A stretch of 64,000 nucleotides of DNA from Smittia aterrima (lineage: Eukaryota > Arthropoda > Insecta > Diptera > Chironomidae), in contig CP093831.1 in the NCBI GenBank assembly GCA_033063855.1, forward strand, positions 13,268,001 through 13,332,000, read 5' to 3'. Below, in pieces: positions 21,280 to 30,657 of the stretch. The notes under the pieces are model-generated. The model worked only from the letters and a program-made list of their open reading frames with translations, had not been told where the DNA came from and did not search any database. The translations under genes were made by a program, and so were the position numbers. The first letter of the stretch is position 1, and every line of letters starts with the position of its first letter.

Positions 21280-23828
21280 ATGAAAGTGAACCTTTTAATT
21301 ATTCTCGCGCTTTTTGTATCATGTGGAGGTTTGGCATGAGATCATTTTTAAAAAACATTTGAGAAAACAGATTATTTTTCAGCTGCGCTCGAGTGTAGCA
21401 CGAATTCCCCACTTTGTCAATATGACAAGGCAGGAAAAGTTGACTGGAAGAAAACTGCTAAATGCGAGGGTACGGTTGTCTGCAGTGCTGGCTTTGATAT
21501 AGTTCTGGAGAAAATACAAAAAAGTGAAAAAGGAAGCAGTGGTTCTGATGAATCGGGAGACAAGAAAGCTCCACAAGGTCGCGCTTGTTGCAAAGGTATT
21601 TTATTCACAAAGCTTTTCAAAAGGGTTTTAATAAAATGAAAAATAACATTTCAGAAGCAGCTCAAAAAACAACGACAGAACCACCTGCTTCCACAACAAC
21701 TGAAACAGTGACAGAATCGTCAACAGTTTTCTCATGTCCTTATCAAGCGACATGTTTCAATTATATGATTTGGGATGAAGTGATTTGCGAATGCGTTTGT
21801 CCAGAATTTGATTGCCCTGCAGGAACTATTCACGCGGATAATTGTGATTGCGTTCCTGAACCAACTGAAACCTCAACTACTTGCCCACCTGTAACATGTA
21901 TCAATAATCAGATTTGGGACGAATGGACTTGCTCATGCATTTGTTTAGAGACGACTTGCGCACCAGGAACTCTTGATGGAGGTGATTGTAGTTGCATACC
22001 AGACCCAAACTGGTCGACAACTGAACTGCCTTGCGAGTCACAAGAATGTGAAGCTGGAAGCTATTGGGACAACTTTGAATGTGAATGCCTTGAAGATCTT
22101 AATTGGCCAGATTCAACAACTTCACTTCCTTGCACATTAGAGTGCTACAATAATTGGATTAAAGATCCGTCGATCTGTGAATGCGTTTGCCCAGAATTCG
22201 ATTGTCAGGATGGTTATGTTAAAAGGGATTGCAATTGTGTTCCTGACCCCGACTGGCCGAATACGGAAACATCTACAACTGGTGAATGCCTCATTAAAGC
22301 CAAATGTTTTGCAAATTGGATTTGGGACGATACCAGTTGCTCTTGCGTTTGTCCATTGGACTTTGTTTGTCCAGAAGGTGAAATCAATATCGGTGATTGC
22401 ATTTGCCAAGCTGATCCTACTCCATATGAATGTGAAGATAATTCAACAGATAATTCAACAACAGATTGTGATGATTCATCAAGTGAAAACACAAACGACA
22501 TAAGTTCAACAACCCAAGTTGTTGAGGAACCATGCGAATCCAGTAGTTCAGAATCTGAAGAGTGTGAAAATTCAACAACAGATTGTGATGATTCATCAAG
22601 TGAAAACACAAACGACATAAGTTCAACAACACAAGTTGTTGAGGAACCATGCGAATCCAGTAGTTCAGAATCTGAAGAGTGTAAAAACTCAAGCGAATCC
22701 AGAAATACAACTAACTGTGAGCCTCAATTCTGCGGACGTGGAAAGTTCTGGAACGAAAAAACATGCTGTTGCCAAGTTGGGTGTGATTTTATAAAAGAAT
22801 GTGATCCTGGAATGATTTGGGATATTTTCGAATGTGGTTGCATTGTCGACGAAAGCTGCACAGAGGATACTACTCCAACTGAAGAAACTTGCACTGTGTC
22901 TTGCTGCGCCGTGAAAAATTGCCCACGAGGCTATTATTTCTATGCAGATGCTTGTCAATGCTTCCCGAAATGCGAATATTTTAAGACCTGCGGAGAAGGT
23001 CAAATGTGGAATTTAATCGAATGCGCTTGTGTTTCCATCGTCGTCATTCCTGATGAAGAATCAACAACTATTTGTAACGGTTCAAATGAATTGAGTTCAA
23101 CAAATTCTGATGACGATTGTGAGACCGACTCAAGCTCAGCAAACACAGCAGAAAATGTTTCAACATGCGCAGACGATTTAACAACAAATGAAGAACACTC
23201 GACACCAGTTGTTGATGATTCAACAACAGATTGTGATGATTCATCAAGTGAAAACACAAACGACTTAAGTTCAACAACACAAGTTGTTGAGGAACCATGC
23301 GAATCCAGTAGTTCAGAATCTGAAGAGTGTGGAAATTCAACAGATAATTCAACAACAGATTGTGATGATTCATCAAGTGAAAACACCAACGACTTAAGTT
23401 CAACAACACAAGTTGTTGAGGAACCATGTGAATCCAGTTCCGAATCTGAAGAGTGTAAAAACTCAAGCGAATCCAGAAATTCCAAAGAGAACAGTGGCGA
23501 CAAAAAATCTAAAGAACCAAAAGAGAAATCTCACGAAAGTGGAGGAAGTTCTAAACAGAAAAAAGACAAGGATTCTAATGAGTCAAAGAAAAAGGATTCC
23601 GACAAAAAATCTAAAGAATCAAAAGAGAAGTCTCACGAAAGTGGAGGAAGTTCTAAACAGAAAAAAGACAAGGATTCTAATGAGTCAAAGAAAAAGGATT
23701 CCGGCAAAAAATCTAAAGAACCAAAAGAGAAGTCTCACGAAAGTGGAGGAAATTCTAAACAGAAAGAAGATGAGAAGCCTTTGAAGCAGAAAAAAGAAAA
23801 GTCTAAAGACGACCCCAAAAAACCTTAA
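21280..23828 (+). CDS. secreted Cys-rich protein with Balbiani-ring-3-type motifs, silk-like
   Basis: Exons 21280-21328, 21383-21595 and 21655-23828 give 811 residues. A short signal peptide (MKVNLLIILALFVSCGG) is followed by a Cys-containing N-terminal module. Then come nine copies of C-x10-C-x-C, most extended to C-x10-C-x-C-x-C, between about residues 121 and 548, for example CFNYMIWDEVICECVC. This is the BR3P motif of Chironomus silk protein, also found in the VEGF-C tail. Four copies of a Thr/Ser/Asp/Glu-rich block (TTDCDDSSSENTND...) occur in two pairs, and the C-terminus carries three 34-residue Lys/Glu/Ser repeats. The protein is probably extracellular, disulfide-linked and highly charged, suiting silk or glue. 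The exact role and expression site are unknown. Confidence 0.85.
22458..22682 (+). repeat. first pair of acidic Ser/Thr coding repeats
   Basis: Two near-identical copies of about 115 bases, each encoding a block beginning TTDCDDSSSENTND and ending SSESEEC, arranged in tandem. A second pair lies at 23221-23457. Confidence 0.85.
23221..23457 (+). repeat. second pair of acidic Ser/Thr coding repeats
   Basis: Two further copies of the block at 22458-22682. They differ mainly by DLSS for DISS and by loss of two serines in the last copy. High DNA identity between the pairs suggests recent duplication or conversion. Confidence 0.85.
23499..23810 (+). repeat. three 102-bp tandem coding repeats, Lys/Glu/Ser-rich
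   Basis: Units start at 23499, 23601 and 23703 and encode 34 residues each, beginning (D/G)KKSKE(P/S)KEKSHESGG. The third is truncated at its end. Together they form the polyampholytic tail of the silk-like protein. Confidence 0.9.
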
Positions 23829-25019
23829 GTTTGTTTAATAAATTAAAACTTTATCGAAACTAATAAAAGGTGATTGAACATAAAAAGCAAAACAATTTTT
23901 TTTTTGAAATTTGGTGGAGATTGAACCTAATATTATTAGGCTAATATACCTGTAATAACCTCAAGTTTGAATTTAACTTGACAAAATTGTCGGAAGTTCA
24001 AATTGAAGAATGAAATCTTTCTCCTGCGGACATGCAAATTCAATCTAAGCGCAGGGTTCTTACTCATAAACATTAGTGATCGGAAGGTAAAACAAAGGAC
24101 CACATCAGCCAATAAATCATTTGACTTTCATAATTCGGACTGGGACACCCTTAGTCCTTCTTCTTGAAAGACTTTATCAATTTCGAATGAATGTAAGCAG
24201 AAACACAAGACAACAAACGGAGCAAGAAGCATTTGGCAAAGCGAGAACATCAGCGATCTATGATGAAGCAATGAAATTTTTTTCACAATTCTTGAAATTG
24301 AATATTGAAAAGAAATCCTTATTCGGACTTCTTTGCGATATTCACGTCGTCGTTAGAAAGACCGTTTGAACACTTAGTTGAGAAGAAATATTTTAGACGA
24401 GGTTATCACTTTGGGTTCTTAAACTTGAATGCCTGTTTATTTCAGATTTGTATGGAATTTTATACATAAATTCTTACTCACTAATTGCAGTTTTATGGTT
24501 TTTGCCCTTTGTTTTTGATCCTTTGCAATTAGATGCAATGGTTTCAGCCTCTTTCGCTTGTTTTATGGATGCACATCGTCCCTTTTGAGACTGAAATGCA
24601 TTAGTTGTATTGCTTTGCACCAAAAGGATGCAATAAACTGTTAATTTTATGATGAGATAGAATAATTTAGACGAGACCGATAATAAAGGATGTTTTCTGT
24701 CTGTTTCTCCTTAAATGTGGAGAAACCAGTAATAAAGAACTCAGTTCTGAGTCTTCTGAAATTTTCCATTGATTTCGCTTAAGAAAATCAGTTAGATATT
24801 AAATTTAAACAAACGGCTTCTCAGTGGTATTTGTTTCATCGTATGGTTTCCGATGTAATTTCTCGAACAGATTGAAGAAATTGTTTGCCAAACTTACAAT
24901 TCGTTTTCACTTTTTTTCAATTATTCGAACAACTGGGACAGCAGTTCAAAAACGAGCTTACTTTGAAGCTTTTTTCTACTCATCAACAAAATTTGAAATT
25001 ACTATTGCTTTTGCAATAA
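23829..25019. other. non-coding spacer
   Basis: Downstream of the silk-like gene. AT-rich; the ORFs at 24121 and 24824 are short and not protein-like. No supported gene. Confidence 0.5.
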
Positions 25020-25122
25020 TTTTTAAATTTTTATTATAATAAATAATAAAATAATAATTATTATTATAATGAATTTATTATTTAAATAACTATTATTATA
25101 ATAAGTAATATAATAATTATTA
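25020..25122. repeat. AT-rich (TAA/TTA)n low-complexity tract
   Basis: About 100 bases composed almost only of A and T, with imperfect ATTATTATAA words on both strands. It marks the left edge of the repeat island. Confidence 0.8.
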
Positions 25123-25170
25123 TCTGTCGGGATAATGGCGTCTTCCCGGCTCATCCGATCATGTCATAAC

Positions 25171-25370
25171 ATGAGTAAGCAATATTTGGCTTTATTTTTC
25201 AAGTTTTAAGGTTATGGTCATGGTTGAAAAAGTCATGGACAGGGTCAATAAAGGTCAATGTAAAGGTCATAAAGATCATTATCAAGGTCAAGGTCAGTGA
25301 CAAAGGTTAATTGTCAAGGTCATGGTCAATGTCAAAGGGTCAATGTTTAGGTCAATGTCAGTAATATGGC
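25171..25370 (+). repeat. minor GGTCA-rich minisatellite
   Basis: A leader of about 40 bases containing ACATGAGTAAGCAATATTTG is followed by imperfect repeats of AAGGTCA / GGTCAATG words. The same leader, nearly identical, stands at 26222-26265 before the main array. The two arrays are therefore duplicates of one starting unit. Confidence 0.75.
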
Positions 25371-25482
25371 ATTTAACTCTGAGTTATTAAATCGAGTGGA
25401 AAGGTCAAGTATGAATGCAATTAACCTTGCTTTATTTAATTGATTGAAAAGGTCAAGAATGAATGAAATTTTTTATGAATAA

Positions 25483-25615
25483 AAAATAATACAATGACGG
25501 TTATGTTAATATTTTTAATATAACGGCTGTTGTATTAATTTAATGAAGGAAAAATAATACAATGACCATTATAATAATATTTTTAATATAACGACCGTTG
25601 TATTAATTAAATTAA
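25483..25615. repeat. two tandem copies of an inverted repeat (potential hairpins)
   Basis: Copies at about 25483-25550 and 25551-25615. In each, AATACAATGAC near the start pairs with an ACG(G/A)CNGTTGTATT-like end, around an AT-rich centre with AATATTTTTAATAT. The arms are imperfect. It could be a remnant of a small inverted-repeat element. Confidence 0.55.
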
Positions 25616-25616
25616 T

Positions 25617-25710
25617 ATAACGACCTTGACAGTGACCCCTTGACATTGACCAAAACATTGACCCTTCGATATTGACCACGACCTTGACAATGACCCTTGA
25701 TTCTGTTTGA
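25617..25710 (-). repeat. GGTCA-type repeats in inverted orientation
   Basis: CGACCTTGACAGTGACCC and following words are the reverse complement of the minisatellite vocabulary on either side. The island thus contains direct and inverted arrays of the same words. Confidence 0.65.
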
Positions 25711-25880
25711 CTTTTAAGAAGTGAAATTTCATCGAAAAAATCCAAACCTTTTATTTAAAATTTCTCTTTTAGCTAATGAGTTAATATGATGAAGCTTCTT
25801 ATTAAAAATTTCTCTCACTAGAAATTTATATCGCGAAATCAGCCGTCCCCAGACTCTTAAATGTACGTTCTTCGAAATTA

Positions 25881-26052
25881 TTCAACGATGATTGGATTTT
25901 AAAAACTAATTCAACGATGATTGGATTTTAAAAACTAATTCAACGATGATTGGATTTTTAAAACGAATTCAACTATGATTGGATTTTAAAAACTAATCCA
26001 ATGAAGATTGGATAATAAAAACTAACCCAACGATAATTGGATTATTAATTTT
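25881..26052 (+). repeat. six 29-bp tandem repeats
   Basis: Units start at 25881, 25910, 25939, 25968, 25997 and 26026, each like TTCAACGATGATTGGATTTT plus AAAAACTAA. The first three are nearly perfect and the last two diverged. Confidence 0.9.
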
Positions 26053-26215
26053 TCATTCATAAAAAAATTCATTCATAAAAAAAATTCATTCATTTTTAAC
26101 CTCTCATTCATATTTAACCTTTTCATTCATTTAAACAAAACAAGACCTTTATAAATACTTTATAAACACTATTTTTGACCTTTAATTCATTTTTAACCTT
26201 AAATAAAATGTAATT
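26053..26215. repeat. ATTCATT-rich low-complexity DNA
   Basis: Irregular repeats of ATTCATTTTTAACC and ATTCATAAAAAAA words between the 29-bp array and the main minisatellite. Confidence 0.6.
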
Positions 26216-26221
26216 AATTTT

Positions 26222-26740
26222 ACATGAGTAGACAATATTTGGCTTTATTTTTCAAGTTTCAAGGTCATAAGGATCATTGCCAAGGTCAAGGTCAGTGTCA
26301 AAGGTTCATTTTCAAGATCGTGGTCAATGTCAAAGGATCAATGTTTAGGTCAATGTCAAGGTCGTGGTCAATGTCAAAGGGTCAATGCCAAAGGGTCATT
26401 GTCAAGGTCGCGGTCAATGTCAAAGGGTCAGTGTCAAGGTCGTGGTCAATGCCAAAGGGTCATTGTCAAGGTCGTGAACAATGTTAAAGGGTCATTGTCA
26501 AAGGGTCATTGTCAAGGTCGTGGTCAATGTCAAAGGGTCAATGCCAAAGGGTCATTGTCAAGGTCGCGGTCAATGTCAAAGGGTCAGTGTCAAGGTCGTG
26601 GTCAATGTCAAAGGGTCAATGCCAAAGGGTCATTGTCAAGGTCGTGGTCAATGTCAAAAGGTCAATGCCAAAGGGTCAATGCCAAAGGGTCAATGCCAAA
26701 GGGTCATTGTCAAAGGGTCATTGTCAAGTTCGTGGATCAA
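26222..26740 (+). repeat. main minisatellite of 15-bp GGTCAATGTCAAAGG-like units
   Basis: Starts with the conserved leader near 26222, then about 460 bases built from GGTCAATGYCAAAGG units mixed with TCATTGTCAAGGTCGTGGTC words. A higher-order pattern repeats with a spacing of about 156 bases (26376 and 26532) and a third copy near 26610. The unit has no stop codon in any + frame, so three long overlapping ORFs arise; these are not genes. GTCAAGGTC(A/G) and AGGTCA words match nuclear-receptor half-sites. Confidence 0.9.
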
Positions 26741-26769
26741 TGGTGTCTGCAATTGGTAGCAGTCAGCTT

Positions 26770-27135
26770 GGTGATAGCTTATAATTACGGTTATCATCAC
26801 ACCCCGACGCTTGGTTCTATCAGCACTGACCAGCTAAATCCAGTTTATTCCCGCAGTGATTACTTTTTTCAGCGATGTACGACGAGGTCAGTTTGTTATC
26901 TGGTCAATGGCAGATGCTGTTATCATGTTGTTGTTGACGACCAGATTTTTGGAGTAAACAACTTTTGCTGATAGCTGTTATCATCACTGCCCAACGCTTA
27001 TTCCCGCAGTGATTACTGTTATCAGCGATGTACGACCCGGTCAGCTTGTTATCTGGTCCATTGCGGATGCTGTTATCATGTTGTTGTTGACGACGACGAC
27101 CAGATTTTTCAAGTAAACAACTTTGGCTGACAGCA
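26770..27135 (+). repeat. tandem duplication, two units of about 170 bp
   Basis: Left unit 26770-26975 and right unit 26976-27135 share TATTCCCGCAGTGATTAC, CAGCGATGTACGAC and GCTGTTATCATGTTGTTG in the same order, ending in AAGTAAACAACTTT(G/T)GCTGA. The left unit carries an extra stretch. No coding content. Confidence 0.8.
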
Positions 27136-27235
27136 AATATGAATAAATACGGCTACACACCTTCCGAACCATCAGTATATTTTCAAGTGGCGGTTCGGTT
27201 GAGTAAGTTTCGTAAATTTTTGAGTAAGCACGATG

Positions 27236-27440
27236 AAAATTGACTTCTTGTCGAGTCAGATCCTTTTCCGGTCGACTAAAACCTATTTCTGGTTCTATTT
27301 GGAACCACTTTTGGTCAAATTGAACTCATTTCCGGTCGAGTATGAGCTATTTCGGTCAAGTAGGAGCTATTTCCGGTTGAGTAAGAGCTATTTCTGGTCG
27401 AGTAGGAGTCATTTCCGATTGGTTTGAACCATTTCCGGTG
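27236..27440 (+). repeat. short repeats of GAGCTATTTCTGGTCGAGTA type, about 21 bp
   Basis: Several degenerate 21-bp units such as GTAGGAGCTATTTCCGGTTG follow one another. The rightmost units continue into the duplicated block at 27360. Confidence 0.7.
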
Positions 27441-28205
27441 TATCAAAAAGTAATTCTAAGTACCAAAATATATGAAAATTTTATAAGTCCAAGAAAATGC
27501 CGATCCCTGCAATCTGAAAAAGTCCCAGATCTTTCGAGTCCTGTTGACTTTAGCGACTTTTCTGGACTCTTAGACTTTATCCAAGAGCGTTAACCAAGAT
27601 TCGCAATCCTAATCCTTTTAGATCCTTCACAATTGATCCTTTGAAAAAAAATTTGTACACGAAAGTTTTTATTCGTGCTACACACTGATCTCAATCACAA
27701 CCTTAATTGACCGACATAAAACGGAGGTCACAACTGTATTCGTTCTCGAGTAAACAAACTCACTAGTTGCGATCACAACAGAGTAGGAGCTATTTCTGGT
27801 TGAGTGAGAGCTATTTCTGGTCAAGTAGGAGTCATTTCCGATTGGTTTGAACCATTTCCGGTGTATCAAAAAATAATTCTAAGTAGCAAAATGTATGAAA
27901 ATTTTGTAAGTCCAAAAAATGCCGATCCCTGCAATCTGAAAAAGTCCCAGATCTTTCGAGTCCTGTTAACTTTATCGACTTTTCTGGACTCTTAGACTTT
28001 ATCCAAGAGCGTTAACCAAGATTCGCGATCCTAATCCTTTTAGATCCTTCACAATTGATCCTTTGAAAAAAATTTGTACAAGAAAGTTTTTATTCGTGCT
28101 ACACACTGATCTCAATCACAACTTAAATTGACCGACATAAAACGGAGGTCACAACTATCTTCGTTCTCGAGTAAACAAACTCACTAGTTGTGAGTCACAA
28201 CAGAC
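27360..28205 (+). repeat. 423-bp segmental tandem duplication
   Basis: Two copies, about 27360-27782 and 27783-28205, align base by base over about 420 positions with few differences. For example, AGTAGGAGTCATTTCCGATT stands at 27401 and 27824. A diverged fragment (GATCCCTGCAATCGGAAAAA) recurs near 28810. No protein is encoded. The high similarity indicates a recent event. Confidence 0.88.
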
Positions 28206-29290
28206 GAAGCCAATACAGAAAACGGCACTGCTCGCATGTTCTCTCATGAAAAATACTTCAAAAGTATGAATCTTATCATTTGAATTTACATAATTTTGAC
28301 CTCACAAGATAACCCCAGACTGCGATTTATAATCTGTTTGACAGAAGTAAAAAGAATAAATTAACAATTTAATCAGAAATTTACAAGCATTTTTGATTTA
28401 ATGAAAATCCTCAAAAATTTAATAGATTTCAAACGCTTTGTTGAGGGTTCTAACATTCTGCTGGCAAGAATTTCAGCAATCAAAAAGAAGAAAGGAATTT
28501 CGAATGTGAAATCAGAGCGCGCTGAGCGCAAAAAAGAAGTCATAATATTGCAATGTATATCATTTGAATTTATTATATATTATATGCAGGTCTTACATTA
28601 CTGTAGTGAATCCGAAATAATGAACAAATGAGTCGAGGCGGTTACTACAAACTAAACAATATTTATTAAAATCTGTTTCAATGAACGGTTGCTTCAAGAC
28701 TGAAGCGAAGTTACGAGTGGATGTCAACGCTGGTGAGAGTTTGAGTGAATGAATGTGCGTGAGAGTAAAAAGGCTTAAACGTTGCTGGAGAATTCTTCAC
28801 AATAACAAAAATTGTCGATCCCTGCAATCGGAAAAAGTCTCATTCGGCCTCTTTGACTAAATCCAGAGCGCCAACCGAAATTCACGCTCCTGCGAAAAAT
28901 TCTTTGATCAAGTCATCAAAGATCTAAAGCTGTCAAATCATTTGTCTAAAAGCTCGTGTAAAATGAAAATATTTGCTTTTCAACTTTTGTAAGGACAAGT
29001 CTAAGTAAGAAATATTTGTGCTGAATTGTGCGTTAGTCGTCTACAAGTGCAAGACAAATATTTGATTTAAGAACTATTTTAGCTAAATAATAAAATAGAA
29101 AACAGAAATATTTAAATCACCAGAAATTTCTCGTGAGTCAAGTGAAAATCCTTCTTATCATTCGGAACTTAAATTGGACGGTCTTGAAACTTTTATTTTT
29201 TTCTTTTTCACAGATTAAAATTCGAGAAAAAATACTTAATCAGGATTTTTAAGCATTTGTCTAAACAACTCAATTAAAACTGAAAACAAA
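28206..29290. other. spacer between repeat island and protease gene
   Basis: Contains a fragment near 28806-28900 related to the 423-bp unit (GATCCCTGCAATC...). The rest is AT-rich and holds the upstream region of the protease gene. The ORF at 28401 is basic, low complexity and not convincing. Confidence 0.5.
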
Positions 29291-30657
29291 ATGAGTGCTG
29301 AACATCACCAAGATCGTAACGAAGAGCCAGCTCAAAAATGGTTCTCGATATCATCAGTTTCTCGTATAATCAGAGCAAGCTTTCATCAAGGCGATGAAGA
29401 AAAGTTTCCGATGTACACTGGAGTTCAATGTGCTGCGATGGCCCTAAGTAGTGTCGTCAAAATGCATCTTCATTCACCAGATAAATGGGACACAAATGAT
29501 GTCAACAATATTTTAGAAGAGGGACAAATCCTCTACAGCGATATTCGGGAACGTTCCAAAAGTCAGAATGTAATCATTCCTTCAGATGGCTACTTGTACA
29601 TCAAAAACTTCGACGTCATAAAAGACCAGTTTACTATGTTCGAAAAATCTTTTTCGATTACCTATGACGACAATCCAAGTATCTTCGGGAGTCTAAATAA
29701 TCAGCAACGAATGGATTTTGGAGACAATCTTTTGAATGGACTACAAAATTTGTTTCGGCAGCATGATGCGGGAATTTTGATTGCAAACTCCAAATGCTTT
29801 GCTGTTATGAAATGCAAAGACAAATATTATATATTTGACTCTCACAGTTGTGGTCCAAAAGGAGATCCAACTGAAGAAGGTCAAGCGTGCGTGATTGAGT
29901 GTGATACACTGAAAGAGCTTTCAAAACTGATCAAGAGAGCGGCTGAAGACCTTAATTCTCAATACACAATTGATTTTATCGAAGTCGTTTTGAAAAATGG
30001 CTTAAATTCGAAAAATGTTGAGGAAGCTGTGTCCGCGAATTTGGAAAATGTGAATCAACCAGGCAAGTTTTTATCAAGAAGTTGTAACTAAGGATAAAGT
30101 AATTTCATTCTCTAGGAGCGGCAGATGCTGAGGAAATAGAAATATTATCGGCAAAAGATAAGTGCATCGATATTGCTCAAGAAGTTCTCAAGATATCGTC
30201 TCAAAGCTTTGGTATAGCTGCAGAACCCGCAAGTAATAGCGAAAATTTTAAAAAATTCATTGAGACATTGTCAGAGTACTCAAACATTCAAAAAAGAGAA
30301 GCTTTTGCAATAGGTCACCGAGTTCTCGCTTTAAAATTATCTTTAATTATTAAGAGAACTAAAAAATCGGCACAGAGAGAAAAGTTGTGCCGTCTTCGAA
30401 ATCAATCGCTTATGTTGGATTTGATTAAACGAAGAGTAATTCCAGTTAGCCTGAAAAAATGTCGAATACTTAAATCCAAATCTCAACTAAAACTTCCTTC
30501 AGACGTTCCGGCTCCTAACACGAATGGTATCGAGCAGCAACCTGGTTCAAAAATTTGTCATGATCTGTCTGAAAATGTCGAAGTAAATAATCAAAGGATT
30601 GACGTATTAGAGAAATTTGAGATTCCTGAAAATGCAAAACTAATTGTGAGTAACTAA
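29291..30657 (+). CDS. predicted papain-like cysteine protease / deubiquitinase, C76-like
   Basis: Best model: exon 29291-30062, a 53-nt GC-AG intron (30063-30115), exon 30116-30657, giving 437 residues. Without splicing the frame stops at 30091 (266 residues). Key features: TGVQCAAMAL with candidate nucleophile Cys47; an Asp-Val-Asn-Asn-Ile-Leu-Glu-Glu-Gly segment ending LY at 82; GILIANSKCFAVM; and YYIFDSHSCGPKG with Asp183 and His185. The Gln-Cys start, the LxxGxxLY helix and the Asp-x-His pair are the layout of herpesvirus large-tegument ubiquitin-specific proteases and of related cellular and transposon-linked proteins. The second exon (Lys-rich, helical) is unrecognised. Likely role: peptide or ubiquitin hydrolysis. 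The family is inferred from motifs only. Confidence 0.6.

Noticed and set aside
22137..23503. Long - strand ORFs opposite the silk-like gene
   Set aside because: They are antisense shadows of repetitive coding DNA, rich in Ser/Leu/His, without splice or start support.
25171..26740. CRISPR-like array
   Set aside because: The units are contiguous and variable in spacing, without unique spacers, and the host is an animal.
26224..26971. Long overlapping ORFs with Ser/Gly/Gln/Val/Lys repeats on the + strand
   Set aside because: All three frames are open at once because a 15-bp unit without stops is repeated; the translations are pure repeat output.
28401..28631. 76-codon Lys-rich ORF between repeats and the protease gene
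   Set aside because: Short, low complexity, in AT-rich DNA next to repeat debris; no promoter or family evidence.
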